DNA of 64,000 nucleotides from Oscillospiraceae bacterium (GTDB lineage Bacteria; Bacillota; Clostridia; Oscillospirales; CAG-272): assembly GCA_015064385.1 (NCBI GenBank), contig SVSI01000002.1, positions 191,315 to 255,314 on the forward strand. Reading direction: 5' to 3'. Each line of letters opens with the position of its first letter. The first letter of the stretch is position 1. Shown piece by piece: positions 1-9,014 of this stretch. The notes under the pieces were generated by a model. That model was not told the DNA's origin, did not search any database, and saw only the letters and a program-made list of their open reading frames with translations. The translations under genes were made by a program, and so were the position numbers.

Positions 1-150
1 AATGACTTTCGAGCATTTGGTTCTGCCTTTGGCAAGATCATATATAGCAGATGGAGACATCCCGCCCTTAAGACAGGCATCGCAGATATTCAATCCGTTT
101 TCTTTGCATATTTCGTTGATTCTTTTGATAATAGCGTCATTCAGTTTCAT
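1..150 (-). CDS. XRE-type HTH regulator, N-terminal 50 residues (cut by window edge)
   Basis: The minus strand is open from an ATG at 150 to the window edge, with the strong ribosome binding site GAAGGAG eight bases upstream of the ATG. The visible peptide begins MKLNDAIIKRINEIC and contains a helix-turn-helix-like stretch (MSPSAIYDLAKGRTKCS), as in small Cro/CI-type regulators. The stop codon lies outside the window. It is divergent from the SLOG-like gene at 306, and the shared region holds a perfect dyad. By analogy with Cro/CI switches I infer that it controls itself and its neighbour. No catalytic function is visible; the C-terminal half cannot be judged. Confidence 0.7.
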   Translation of the reverse strand, partial: MKLNDAIIKRINEICKENGLNICDACLKGGMSPSAIYDLAKGRTKCSKVI

Positions 151-221
151 AATTGCGGCTCCTTCTCGGAATTCCTTTACGGAGTTCCACAATTATTATA
201 TGTTCGCTTGCAAAATTTCTC

Positions 222-268
222 TCGTGGACTTCCACGATATTGACATATTGGTGCGCGCGTGTTATAAT
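222..268 (+). promoter_or_regulatory. consensus promoter with overlapping dyad operator
   Basis: TTGACA (240-245) and TATAAT (263-268) are separated by exactly 17 bases, a full sigma-A consensus. Immediately upstream is the perfect inverted repeat TCGTGGA-CT-TCCACGA (222-237), which ends two bases before the -35 box. Related half sites (GGAGTTCCAC) sit at 181-190 and near 278-287. The arrangement suits repression of the gene at 306 by the divergent XRE protein; the regulator-operator link is inference. Confidence 0.75.
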
Positions 269-305
269 AAAATATCGGAGTTCCACGAAATTGAGGCGTT
301 ATATT

Positions 306-758
306 ATGACAATATCCTTCTTAGGTCACAGTTCTTTACCACATAACATATTTTTATTAGATAAAATAAAAAGCACAATTATCGAAAATATATCGTATAA
401 AGATAACGTAATTTTTCTTTGCGGCGGCTATGGAGATTTTGACAATTTATCTGCGAAGATATGCCGCTCCATAAAAAAAGCGTACGATTGTGAAATAGTT
501 TTAGTCACTCCGTATATAACGCTGTCCCAACAAGAAAAGCTAAAATATATTGCCGCATCCGATACCTATGATTCTATCATGTATCCGCCCCTAGAAAATA
601 TTCCTCCCCGACTTGCAATAATCAAACGAAATGAATGGATGATAGATCAATCTGATATTATAATTGCGTATGTAAAACACAAATATGGAGGCGCCTACCG
701 AGGACTTGAATACGCTCGCAGAAAGAAAAAACAAATTATCAATTTAGCTGAACAATAA
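306..758 (+). CDS. SLOG/DUF1273-like Rossmann-fold protein
   Basis: This 150-residue protein begins MTISFLGHSSLP. I chose the ATG at 306 because it lies downstream of the consensus promoter; the longer open frame from 153 would start upstream of transcription. Two signatures of the SLOG (LOG/DprA/YpsA-like) superfamily are visible: a glycine-rich turn CGGYGDFDNL near residue 39, and a second hydrophobic strand plus glycine motif DIIIAYVKHKYGGAYRGLEYA near the C-terminus. SLOG proteins bind nucleotides or nucleotide-derived ligands, and some act as sensors in defence or conflict systems. Which ligand this one binds cannot be read from the sequence. The gene is AT-rich relative to gdhA next door, compatible with acquisition. 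A ribosome binding site is weak or absent, so it may be translated as a near-leaderless message. Confidence 0.7.
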   Translation: MTISFLGHSSLPHNIFLLDKIKSTIIENISYKDNVIFLCGGYGDFDNLSAKICRSIKKAYDCEIVLVTPYITLSQQEKLKYIAASDTYDSIMYPPLENIPPRLAIIKRNEWMIDQSDIIIAYVKHKYGGAYRGLEYARRKKKQIINLAEQ

Positions 759-790
759 AAAAACGGAAAGACTTTCGTCTTTCCGTTTTT
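759..790. terminator. bidirectional terminator between the SLOG gene and gdhA
   Basis: A perfect 14-base stem (AAAAACGGAAAGAC, 759-772) with loop TTTC and its complement (777-790) has T runs on both strands. It can end both converging genes. Confidence 0.9.
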
Positions 791-806
791 GTTTTTACTA
801 AATATC

Positions 807-2156
807 TTAGCAAACGCCCTGCGCCTTCATAGCATCTGCAACCTTGATAAAGCCGGCAATGTTTGCGCCTGCTACAAGGTCGTCACCAAGGCCGTACTTG
901 TTAGCTGCTTCAACCGATGCGTCGAAGATGTTCTTCATAATGGTCTTGAGCTTAGCGTCAACCTCGTCTGCACTCCAAGAGTAACGCATCGAGTTCTGCG
1001 ACATTTCAAGACCGGAGGTAGCAACGCCGCCTGCGTTAACTGCCTTCGAGGGAGCAACGATAACGCCTGCGTTCTTGAGCATTGCGATCGCCTCGTTGGT
1101 GGTAGGCATATTCGATACCTCAACGTAGTACTTAACTCCGTTTGCGATGATCTTCTCTGCGTCTGCCTCACGAACCTCGTTCTGGGTTGCACAAGGCATA
1201 AGGATGTCTGCCTTTACGCCCCAGGGCTTCTCGCCTGCATAGAAGGGTACGCCGAACTTATCTGCGTAGTCCTGAACTCTGTTGCGGCAGGATGCACGCA
1301 TCTCGAGCATAAAGTTGATCTTTTCCTCGGTATTGATTCCGTCCTCGTCGTAGATATATCCGTCGGGACCGGAGATGGTAACTACCTTGCCGCCGAGCTC
1401 GTTGACCTTCTTAACGGTACCCCAAGCAACGTTACCAAATCCCGAGATAGCAAAGGTCTTGCCCTTGATATCGTCGCCGAAATGCTTGAGCATCTCAACG
1501 GTGTAGTAAACTGCGCCGTAACCGGTTGCCTCGGGACGGATGAGCGATCCGCCGTAGGAGAGTCCCTTACCGGTGAGAACGCCGGTGAACTCGTCGCGAA
1601 GACGCTTATACTGACCGAAGAGGTATCCGATCTCTCTTGCGCCAACACCGATGTCACCTGCGGGAACGTCGGTATCTGCACCGATATATTTCTGAAGCTC
1701 GGTCATAAAGCTCTGGCAGAAGCGCATAACCTCTGCGTCAGACTTACCCTGAGGATCAAAGTCCGATCCGCCCTTACCGCCGCCCATAGGAAGCGAGGTG
1801 AGCGAGTTTTTGAAGGTCTGCTCGAAGCCGAGGAACTTGATGATCGACTCGTTTACAGAGGGGTGGAAACGAAGACCGCCCTTGTACGGACCGATAGCAC
1901 TGTTGAACTGGATTCTGAATCCGCGGTTTACCTGAACCTTTCCGTTATCGTCAACCCACGGAACGCGGAACTTGATGATTCTTTCGGGCTCTACCATACG
2001 CTCGATAACACCGCTCTCGATATACTCGGGGCTCTGCTCAAGCACGGGCTCGATGGACTCGAGAACCTCTTTTACGGTCTGATGGAACTCGGGCTCGTTG
2101 GGATTTCTCTTCTCAACTCTCTCCATAAGCTCGTTAAGATACTGATTTTTGAACAT
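807..2156 (-). CDS. gdhA: glutamate dehydrogenase, hexameric type
   Basis: This cytoplasmic enzyme interconverts glutamate with 2-oxoglutarate and ammonia. The ATG at 2156 (MFKNQYLNELMERV) is preceded by AGGAAGG at eight bases, giving 449 residues, the usual length of the hexameric family; the open frame continues 15 codons upstream without a ribosome site. The substrate-binding segment FNSAIGPYKGGLRFHPSV and the catalytic-lysine motif MGGGKGGSDFDP (lysine at residue 128) are intact. So are the Rossmann motif SGFGNVAWG and the C-terminal SNMPTTNEA / PSKAVNAGGV segments. Coenzyme preference cannot be read with certainty. It has its own promoter and is monocistronic. Beside a peptide-import gene set, a role in amino-acid catabolism as well as ammonia assimilation is plausible. 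Confidence 0.97.
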   Translation of the reverse strand: MFKNQYLNELMERVEKRNPNEPEFHQTVKEVLESIEPVLEQSPEYIESGVIERMVEPERIIKFRVPWVDDNGKVQVNRGFRIQFNSAIGPYKGGLRFHPSVNESIIKFLGFEQTFKNSLTSLPMGGGKGGSDFDPQGKSDAEVMRFCQSFMTELQKYIGADTDVPAGDIGVGAREIGYLFGQYKRLRDEFTGVLTGKGLSYGGSLIRPEATGYGAVYYTVEMLKHFGDDIKGKTFAISGFGNVAWGTVKKVNELGGKVVTISGPDGYIYDEDGINTEEKINFMLEMRASCRNRVQDYADKFGVPFYAGEKPWGVKADILMPCATQNEVREADAEKIIANGVKYYVEVSNMPTTNEAIAMLKNAGVIVAPSKAVNAGGVATSGLEMSQNSMRYSWSADEVDAKLKTIMKNIFDASVEAANKYGLGDDLVAGANIAGFIKVADAMKAQGVC

Positions 2157-2215
2157 AATATACACCTTCCTTAAAAACGTACGCATCTTGCGTAACGCCA
2201 ATAAAATATGTATTG

Positions 2216-2244
2216 ATTATAGCACTCTTTCTCTCAAAAATCAA
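2216..2244 (-). promoter_or_regulatory. gdhA promoter
   Basis: Reading the minus strand, TTGATT (2244-2239) and TATAAT (2221-2216) are 17 bases apart. The 5' leader that follows contains a short imperfect hairpin (CGTACGCA/TGCGTAACG, about 2177-2196) ahead of the ribosome site. Confidence 0.7.
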
Positions 2245-2339
2245 TAGGAATGCCCGATTTTTTTAGTAAAAGCAATGTATTTTTACGTTTTACACAAAAA
2301 TCGTGCTCCTATACTGCTCTTTAGCGTGCTAAATGGAAA

Positions 2340-2367
2340 AACCGACGCGCATTTTTGCACGTCGGTT
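2340..2367 (-). terminator. polC terminator
   Basis: An 11-base stem with one G-T pair (AACCGACGTGC / GCGCGTCGGTT) and a six-base loop is followed on the minus strand by a run of T. It lies six bases after the polC stop and closes the long translation-to-replication cluster. Confidence 0.85.
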
Positions 2368-2372
2368 CTTTT

Positions 2373-5300
2373 TTAGAAATCAAACAGAGATATCTGATTA
2401 GTCTCGGCAAGTCCGTCAAGCGCACCGCTTTCGGTGAGAAGCTGCATTATCGCCTTTGAGCAGCCCGTCTTCTCCTGAAGCTCTACTCTGGAAAGCAGCT
2501 GTCCCTCGTCTCGCACGGCAACGATCTTCTTTGCTGCCTCGTCTCCGAGTCCCGGGATCGCGTTGAACGGAATTCTGATCTTTCCGTCCTCGGGTAAAAA
2601 CTCAAACGCTCCCGATTTATAAAGATCAACGGGCAGGAATTTTACCGAGCGTGCCATCGCCTCGTCAACGAGCTGGAGCGTTGAATATTCCACCGCTTCG
2701 TTTGCGGAGGCAAGCTTGTTTTTCTGTTTTTCCTCGATCTCCGCCATTCTCGCTCTGACCGCGCTGCGTCCGCCGCTTACGACAGTCGCATCTATTCCCT
2801 TGGGAGCGACCGTGAAGTACGCCGCGTAGAATTCGAGCGGACGGTATATCTTGAACCACGCAAGACGTATTGCCGACATAAGATACGCTGCGGCATGCGC
2901 CTTCGGGAACATGTATTTTATCTTCTTACAAGATGCAATATACCACTCGGGGACGTTATGCGCCTTCATCTCCTCTTCCCATTCGGGAGTGAGCCCCTTG
3001 CCCTTACGCACCTTTTCCATAATGTTAAAGGCGAGGCCGTTATCAAGTCCGTATCTGATAAGGGTGAGCATTATGCTGTCACGCGTTCCAACGACCTCGG
3101 ATATCGTGCATACCTTATTGCGGATAAGGTCCTGCGCGTTACCCGTCCATACGTCGGTTCCGTGCGAAAGTCCCTGGATCTGTAAGAGGTCGGCAAAGTT
3201 CTTCGGCTGTGCTTCCTCAAGCATCTTCTGAACGAATCTCGTTCCGCTCTCCGGGAGCGCGTACGTTCCTACGTTGCAGTCGATATCGCCCTCTTTGAGT
3301 CCGAGCGGCTCTATTGAGGTAAACAGCTTGTAAACGGTGGGATCGTTCATAGGAACGTCCATTACGCTGAGACCGGTATATCTCTCAAGCCATTTATACT
3401 TGGTCGGAACATCGTGTCCGAGCTCGTCAAGCTTCAGGATAGTATCGTGAAGATAGGTGAACGCAAAGTGCGTTGTGACCGTATCCGAGCTTGCATCGTC
3501 TGCGGGGTGCTGAACGGGAGTAAAGTCGTAAACGCTGTACTCTCTCGGCACAACGATAATTCCACCCGGATGCTGACCTGTGGTCTTTTTCGTTCCAACG
3601 CAACCGAAAACGAGTCGGTTGACCTCGGCTTTATTGACGCTTATATTTCTGTCCTCGAGATACTTTTTGACGTATCCGAAAGCAGTTTTTGACGCAAGCG
3701 AGGAGATCGTTCCCGCGCGGAAAACGTTTTCCTTTCCGAACAAAGTCTCGGTGTATTTATGCACCTTTCCCTGTACTTCTCCCGAGAAATTAAGGTCGAT
3801 ATCGGGAGATTTGTCTCCATAGAAGCCAAGGAAGGTCTCAAAGGGGATGTCGTGTCCGTCGTTGAGCATTTTCGTTCCGCAGTGCGGACAGTTTTTGTCG
3901 GGCATATCGAATCCGCTTCCGTAGCTGCCGTCTGTTATAAACTCGTTATAGCGGCATTTTGGACATCTGTAATGCGGGGGCAGCGGGTTTACCTCGGATA
4001 TTCCCGCCATCGTTGCAACGAACGACGATCCGACAGATCCTCGCGAGCCGACGAGATATCCGTTGTCTTCGCTGTATTTAACGAGCTTTTGCGCGATCAT
4101 ATAAAGTACGGCAAAGCCGTGCTTGATTATAGATTCAAGCTCCTTTGCAAGGCGCTTTTCAACTATTTCGGGGAGCTCGTCTCCGTACATTGCGTGAGCA
4201 CGCGCCCAGCACATCTCCTGAAGCTCCTCGTCTGCGCCCTCGATCTTCGGGGTGTAAGTTCCCTCGGGTATCGGACGTATTTTTTCGATCTGATCGGCAA
4301 TCTTACGGGTGTTTGTAACGACCACCTCGTACGACTTTTCCTTGCCGAGATAGGAGAATTCCTCAAGCATTTCATCGGTAGTACGCAGATAAAGTCCGCT
4401 TTCTCTGTCGGCGTCCGAGAATTTCATGCCCGCCTGAAGGATCTGTCTGTAAATATCGTCCTCTTTATTTGTAAAATGCGAGTCACAGGTAGCAACTACC
4501 GGCTTTCCGAGTCGATCTCCAAGGTCAACTATCTTGCGGTTTATATCCTTGATATCCTCTTCGCTCGAAACGGTACCGTTTGCTATCATAAATCGGTTGT
4601 TTATAAGGGGCTGTATTTCAAAATAGTCGTAAAAATCGGCAATTTCGTCTATTTCCGACTGTGGCTTATTCTGAAGTATCGCCTGATAAAGCTCGCCTGC
4701 TTCGCAGGCAGAGCCGATAATGAGTCCCTCTCTATGCTCGATGAGCTGACTTTTCGGAATTCTCGGATATCTGTAATAGCTCTCGAGGTAACTCGACGAA
4801 ATGAGCTTATACAGATTTTTAAGACCGACGAGATCCTTGACGAGAATTATCATGTGATAAGGACGAAGACGGAGGGGATTCGCCTTATCGTTCATAGCTC
4901 TGTTCATATCGCTTACGGTATAAATACCCTCCTCGCGGAGCTTATCTACCATCTTAAAGAAGATGAGCGAGAGCATGTTCGCATCGTCGGATGCTCGGTG
5001 ATGATTAAACTCACCAAGCTCAAAATATTTTGCGAGCGTATCCAGCTTATGCTTATTCAGCGTAGGATTTACGTATCTGGACAGTGCGACCGTGTCAAGG
5101 AAGGTATTCTCAAAGGGCATACCGTATCTCTCGCACGCCGTTCTTATAAAGCTCGTATCGAAGCCCGCGTTGTGTGCGATAAGCATTCTGCCTCCCGAGA
5201 ACTCGAGAAACGCCTTTACCGCCTCCTCCTGCGAGGGCGCGCCCTTTACCATATCGTCGGTAATTCCGGTGAGCTGCGTTATCTGCTCGGGAATATGTAC

Positions 5301-6815
5301 TCCGGGATCGGCAAAGGTTGAAAACACCTCAAGCACTTCGCCGTTTTTGACCTTTACTGCGCCGATTTCGGTAATAAAGCAGCTGTTTGGCGAAAGACCC
5401 GTGGTCTCTATATCGAACACGATAAACTCGTCTTCGTCAAAGCGGGCGTTTGCCTCGCCGTAAACCGAACGGGCGGTATCGTCAACGAAATACGCTTCCA
5501 TTCCGTATATCGGCTTTATATTCTTCTTTGCACACGTTTCCATTATTATCGGGAACGCCTGAACGTTTCCGTGGTCGGTGACCGCGATAGCGTCCCAGCC
5601 CCATCTGTCTGCAGTCTCAACGAGCACCTCGGGGAAGGTAAGCGCGTCCATTGCGGACATATTCGTATGCGCGTGAAGCTCTACTCTCTTTTCGGGAGCA
5701 TCGTCCGTGCGATCGAGCACTTTAACGAGCGATACACTCTTTGCATCTATGTAAAATTCGTTATCACTTCTGTCCTTAAGACAGTTTCCGCATACGTCAA
5801 GAGCTATATTGTAAAGCACAACTACGCACTGTATTCCTCTGAATATCTTACGGGAATATTTGTCTATTTTTTTGACGTAGTCGGAGCCCTCCGCTTCATT
5901 TTCAAACACGGTTTTGACGTTTATTGAGGCAAGACCGTCCGTTATGCCGACGGTGACTATCATTTTGCCCGTTTTAGTCACGAAAGAGTCAACAGACAGC
6001 ACCTTTCCGAGCACGCGTACGCCCCTTACAGAGCGCTCGAGGGCGCCTATTGCGGCAAAGTCAAGCGCCGTACCCTCTCCGAATATACTCTCGCCCTCGG
6101 AAATATCAAAGCGCATAGTGCCTGCTCTAAATACGCTTTCACTCTCGGCGCTAACGTCGCTCGGCGCGTAATCGGTATTTTTTCTGTAAACGCTGTTGAA
6201 AACGTCGCTCGGAAGCTCCGCCTCGGGACGTACCCTTTCACTTACGGGCACTACCGGGTGAGACACCAGAAAATCGGCGCGCATTTTATCCATCGCGCCC
6301 TTCTGCTCGTTTTCAAAGTCCTCGTAGATTATATCGGGCGTTTTTTTGCCGATTATCTCCACGGGAATATTTATTCCGTACTCGCTCTTTATGATGCTCG
6401 AAAGTATCTCGGGAGTCTCTGCCTTGCATAGCAGTCCTATTCCGCCATTCGTAAAGCCGAGCGTTACTATTATTTTGCCGTCCCTTTCGGAAAGCTCGTA
6501 CTTGTCGAAAAATCCGCGTGCGACCGCGCCGATGCGTCCCGCCTCGATTATTATCGAGTGCATACGGGAAAGCGAAAATTTTTCAGGTGAGTATTTAGGA
6601 AGTATCCGTACGTTACGAAGCTCGTACGCCGCACGGATATCCTCCTCAATGCGGTAAAGCGCGTGTCTGTCTATCGGTTCACCCTCTACCGTTATGGATA
6701 TCTCTATCATCTTTTTTTCGCGGTCGGCGCGAAGTGAGAAGCTGTTTATTCTGTCTATTATCTCGCTATCCGATGCGCTCGGCGTATATGCCGCAAATTT
6801 TTCTCTGAACGTCAT
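2373..6815 (-). CDS. polC: DNA polymerase III alpha subunit, PolC type
   Basis: This is the replicative polymerase of low-GC Gram-positives, 1480 residues, the family's usual size. Order of domains: an N-terminal region, an OB fold (about 240-370), the PHP domain opening at ELHAHTNMS (first histidine at 381), and a DEDD proofreading exonuclease inserted within PHP (FDIETTGL, D468/E470; IAHNAGFD; HHRASDDA). A zinc-binding region (RCPKC...NCPHC) and the C-family polymerase active site PDIDLNF (D1005, D1007) follow, and the protein ends in the beta-clamp-like tail NQISLFDF. The start ATG follows GAAGGA. It is the last gene of the cluster, 56 bases after ispG, and is followed by a terminator. Confidence 0.98.
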   Translation of the reverse strand: MTFREKFAAYTPSASDSEIIDRINSFSLRADREKKMIEISITVEGEPIDRHALYRIEEDIRAAYELRNVRILPKYSPEKFSLSRMHSIIIEAGRIGAVARGFFDKYELSERDGKIIVTLGFTNGGIGLLCKAETPEILSSIIKSEYGINIPVEIIGKKTPDIIYEDFENEQKGAMDKMRADFLVSHPVVPVSERVRPEAELPSDVFNSVYRKNTDYAPSDVSAESESVFRAGTMRFDISEGESIFGEGTALDFAAIGALERSVRGVRVLGKVLSVDSFVTKTGKMIVTVGITDGLASINVKTVFENEAEGSDYVKKIDKYSRKIFRGIQCVVVLYNIALDVCGNCLKDRSDNEFYIDAKSVSLVKVLDRTDDAPEKRVELHAHTNMSAMDALTFPEVLVETADRWGWDAIAVTDHGNVQAFPIIMETCAKKNIKPIYGMEAYFVDDTARSVYGEANARFDEDEFIVFDIETTGLSPNSCFITEIGAVKVKNGEVLEVFSTFADPGVHIPEQITQLTGITDDMVKGAPSQEEAVKAFLEFSGGRMLIAHNAGFDTSFIRTACERYGMPFENTFLDTVALSRYVNPTLNKHKLDTLAKYFELGEFNHHRASDDANMLSLIFFKMVDKLREEGIYTVSDMNRAMNDKANPLRLRPYHMIILVKDLVGLKNLYKLISSSYLESYYRYPRIPKSQLIEHREGLIIGSACEAGELYQAILQNKPQSEIDEIADFYDYFEIQPLINNRFMIANGTVSSEEDIKDINRKIVDLGDRLGKPVVATCDSHFTNKEDDIYRQILQAGMKFSDADRESGLYLRTTDEMLEEFSYLGKEKSYEVVVTNTRKIADQIEKIRPIPEGTYTPKIEGADEELQEMCWARAHAMYGDELPEIVEKRLAKELESIIKHGFAVLYMIAQKLVKYSEDNGYLVGSRGSVGSSFVATMAGISEVNPLPPHYRCPKCRYNEFITDGSYGSGFDMPDKNCPHCGTKMLNDGHDIPFETFLGFYGDKSPDIDLNFSGEVQGKVHKYTETLFGKENVFRAGTISSLASKTAFGYVKKYLEDRNISVNKAEVNRLVFGCVGTKKTTGQHPGGIIVVPREYSVYDFTPVQHPADDASSDTVTTHFAFTYLHDTILKLDELGHDVPTKYKWLERYTGLSVMDVPMNDPTVYKLFTSIEPLGLKEGDIDCNVGTYALPESGTRFVQKMLEEAQPKNFADLLQIQGLSHGTDVWTGNAQDLIRNKVCTISEVVGTRDSIMLTLIRYGLDNGLAFNIMEKVRKGKGLTPEWEEEMKAHNVPEWYIASCKKIKYMFPKAHAAAYLMSAIRLAWFKIYRPLEFYAAYFTVAPKGIDATVVSGGRSAVRARMAEIEEKQKNKLASANEAVEYSTLQLVDEAMARSVKFLPVDLYKSGAFEFLPEDGKIRIPFNAIPGLGDEAAKKIVAVRDEGQLLSRVELQEKTGCSKAIMQLLTESGALDGLAETNQISLFDF

Positions 6816-6871
6816 ATCTTTTCCTTCGTTCTTTTATTTTAATTCCGCACCAAGGAAAAGACGTCTTTTCC

Positions 6872-7960
6872 TTAAAAATGCGCTCTGTTTATCTCATTTA
6901 TAAGCTCGTCCACCGCATTTTCAACCGAAACCTTGCGGAGCTTTTCTCCTTTTTTGAAAAGGAGAAATTCATTGTCGCCGCCCGCGATACCAACGTCTGC
7001 CTCGCGTGCTTCTCCGGGACCGTTGACCGCACAGCCCATAACGGCGATCTTTATCGGGCGCTCGGTCTTTATCTCGCCCTTTCTCGCCTCGAGCTCGGCG
7101 AGAGTTTCCATCATACCCACTCTGGTTCTTCCGCAGGTTGGGCAGGATACGATATTAATTTTGTTTTTAGTATCAAGTCCCAAGCTTGAGAGTATATCCC
7201 TCGCTCTTGCGACCTCCACGGTGGGATCTGCGGTAAGCGATACTCTTAAAGTGTCTCCTATTCCGTCTGCAAGCAGTGATCCGATGCCGATAGCGCCCTT
7301 TACGCTTCCGCTTCGATCTCCGCCCGCCTCGGTAACTCCTATATGTAGCGGGTAATCGCATCTCTTGGCAAGTATTCTGTTTGCCTCTATCATAGTGCGT
7401 ACGTCTGACGATTTAACCGCCAGAACGATGTTTTCAAAGTCAAAACGCTCGAGCAGGAGCGCGTTTTCAATGGCACTTTCGGCGAGTGCTTCGGCGTTAA
7501 CTCCTCCGAATCTTGCAAGTATTTTTTTATCTACCGAGCCACTGTTGACTCCTATTCTTATCGGAATACCTCGAGACGAGCATTTGTCGGCAACCGCCTT
7601 TATTTTAGACAAATCCCCGATATTACCCGGATTTATTCTTATCTTATCTATTCCCGCCTCAGCAGATTCAAGTGCAAGTCGATAATCAAAATGAATATCT
7701 GCAACGAGAACCGCCTTGGGCAGCTTTTCCTTTATTTTATATATCGTTTTGACGCTCTCACTATCCGGAATGGCAATACGAACTATATCGCAGGAAGCAT
7801 CGCAAAGCGCCTTGACCTGCGCGTACGTGGCGTCAAAATCGTCACTCGGAGTGTTCGTCATAGACTGAACTGTGATCGGCGCGTCACCGCCGATATACAG
7901 ATCTCCGACCTTTATCTTTTTAGTTTTTCTTCTGTACAGATTGTAAGGGTAATTTTCCAA
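6872..7960 (-). CDS. ispG: 4-hydroxy-3-methylbut-2-enyl diphosphate synthase
   Basis: IspG (GcpE) carries out the sixth step of the MEP isoprenoid pathway, reducing methylerythritol cyclodiphosphate to HMBPP with a 4Fe-4S cluster. The protein has 362 residues. The N-terminal TIM-barrel segment begins VQSMTNTPSDD, and the cluster-binding cysteines are in SCPTCGRTR and MGCAVNGPGEA near the C-terminus. The start is a TTG at 7960 with GAGGT seven bases upstream; no ATG lies near. It follows rseP and, with dxr two genes upstream, places two MEP enzymes in this operon next to uppS, which consumes the pathway's products. Confidence 0.97.
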   Translation of the reverse strand: MENYPYNLYRRKTKKIKVGDLYIGGDAPITVQSMTNTPSDDFDATYAQVKALCDASCDIVRIAIPDSESVKTIYKIKEKLPKAVLVADIHFDYRLALESAEAGIDKIRINPGNIGDLSKIKAVADKCSSRGIPIRIGVNSGSVDKKILARFGGVNAEALAESAIENALLLERFDFENIVLAVKSSDVRTMIEANRILAKRCDYPLHIGVTEAGGDRSGSVKGAIGIGSLLADGIGDTLRVSLTADPTVEVARARDILSSLGLDTKNKINIVSCPTCGRTRVGMMETLAELEARKGEIKTERPIKIAVMGCAVNGPGEAREADVGIAGGDNEFLLFKKGEKLRKVSVENAVDELINEINRAHF

Positions 7961-7978
7961 AACACTTACCTCTTTTTC

Positions 7979-8998
7979 TTATTTTATAAGCTTTATAACG
8001 TCCTTGCAGGTAACTACCGCCATAAGAGCCAGGAGAAGGACTATCGCCGCCCCGTGGATCTTCGCTTCAAGATCGTTCGGAAGCTTCTTTTTTCTTATTC
8101 CTTCAATAATCAGGAAAACTATTCGCCCTCCGTCAAGCGCGGGGATCGGAAGAAGATTGAATATTCCGAGGTTTACCGAAATAAGTCCCGCAAGATAGAC
8201 CACGTAGATAAGTCCCTGCTCTGCCGCTTCACCGATAACCTCGGTAGTACCGACGGGACCCGAGACCTCGTTCAGCGAATATCTGCCGCTTATAAGATCT
8301 CCGATAGACTCCCAGACCTGACGAATAACGAGCCGCGAATATCCGAGCGAGTGTAAAAGCGTGTTTTTTACGTTCTTTTCCACAACGTAAACCTTAAAAT
8401 CGGGGCTTCCGAAGGACACGCCTTCCTCGGTGGTATTAAACCTTACGTTCTCGATCACCTTTTTTTCGCCGCCGCGCTTTACGGTAATATCAAGGTCGCC
8501 CGTGCCGTCGTGCATTATCTCGTACATCAGCTCCTGCGCCGTAAAAACGCGGGTGTTGCCGACCTTTATTATCTCGTCTCCTATCTCAAGTCCGTAGCTT
8601 TGAGAAGGGGCGCCCTCGTCAAACTGACCAACGGTAGTTCCAACGAGCTGCGGAGACGATATAACGAAGGCACACATAAGAATTATGCCGACGACGATAT
8701 TTATAATTCCGCCCGCAGAGGTAATGACTATCCTCTGCCAAACGCTCTTTTTACCGAACGCTCTTTCGCTGTCCGTTTCTCGGTCCTCGCCGTTCATGGC
8801 AACGTATCCGCCGATCGGAAGCGCGCGAAGTGAATACAGTATCCCCGTTTTTTTAGACACCCTTGATATTATCTTGGGGCCCATTCCTATTGAAAATTCC
8901 TCTATCTCAACGTCAAACTTGCGGGCAAAAAGATAATGCCCAAGCTCGTGCACGAGTATGAGAAATCCAAAAATCAAAACAGCAAATACTATCTTCAA
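7979..8998 (-). CDS. rseP: site-2 membrane metalloprotease RseP
   Basis: This 339-residue polytopic protease cleaves membrane-embedded substrates such as anti-sigma factors or remnant signal peptides. The zinc motif HELGH is at residues 17-21 in the first transmembrane helix. A PDZ domain follows (GTTVGQFDEGAPSQSYGLEIGDEI), and the third catalytic residue is in NLLPIPALDGGR (aspartate near 289). The start is TTG at 8998 with GGAG eight bases before it. The position between dxr and ispG is the usual one in Clostridia. Confidence 0.95.
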   Translation of the reverse strand: MKIVFAVLIFGFLILVHELGHYLFARKFDVEIEEFSIGMGPKIISRVSKKTGILYSLRALPIGGYVAMNGEDRETDSERAFGKKSVWQRIVITSAGGIINIVVGIILMCAFVISSPQLVGTTVGQFDEGAPSQSYGLEIGDEIIKVGNTRVFTAQELMYEIMHDGTGDLDITVKRGGEKKVIENVRFNTTEEGVSFGSPDFKVYVVEKNVKNTLLHSLGYSRLVIRQVWESIGDLISGRYSLNEVSGPVGTTEVIGEAAEQGLIYVVYLAGLISVNLGIFNLLPIPALDGGRIVFLIIEGIRKKKLPNDLEAKIHGAAIVLLLALMAVVTCKDVIKLIK

Positions 8999-9014
8999 AT
9001 CAATTCTCCGTTCT

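Noticed and set aside
789..2174. 461-codon open frame on the plus strand
   Set aside because: It lies antisense to gdhA, whose protein is complete and well conserved; the frame has no ribosome site and an implausible cysteine/leucine composition.
3759..5321. 520-codon plus-strand frame inside polC
   Set aside because: It is a shadow of polC created by its codon bias; it has no recognisable domain or start signal.
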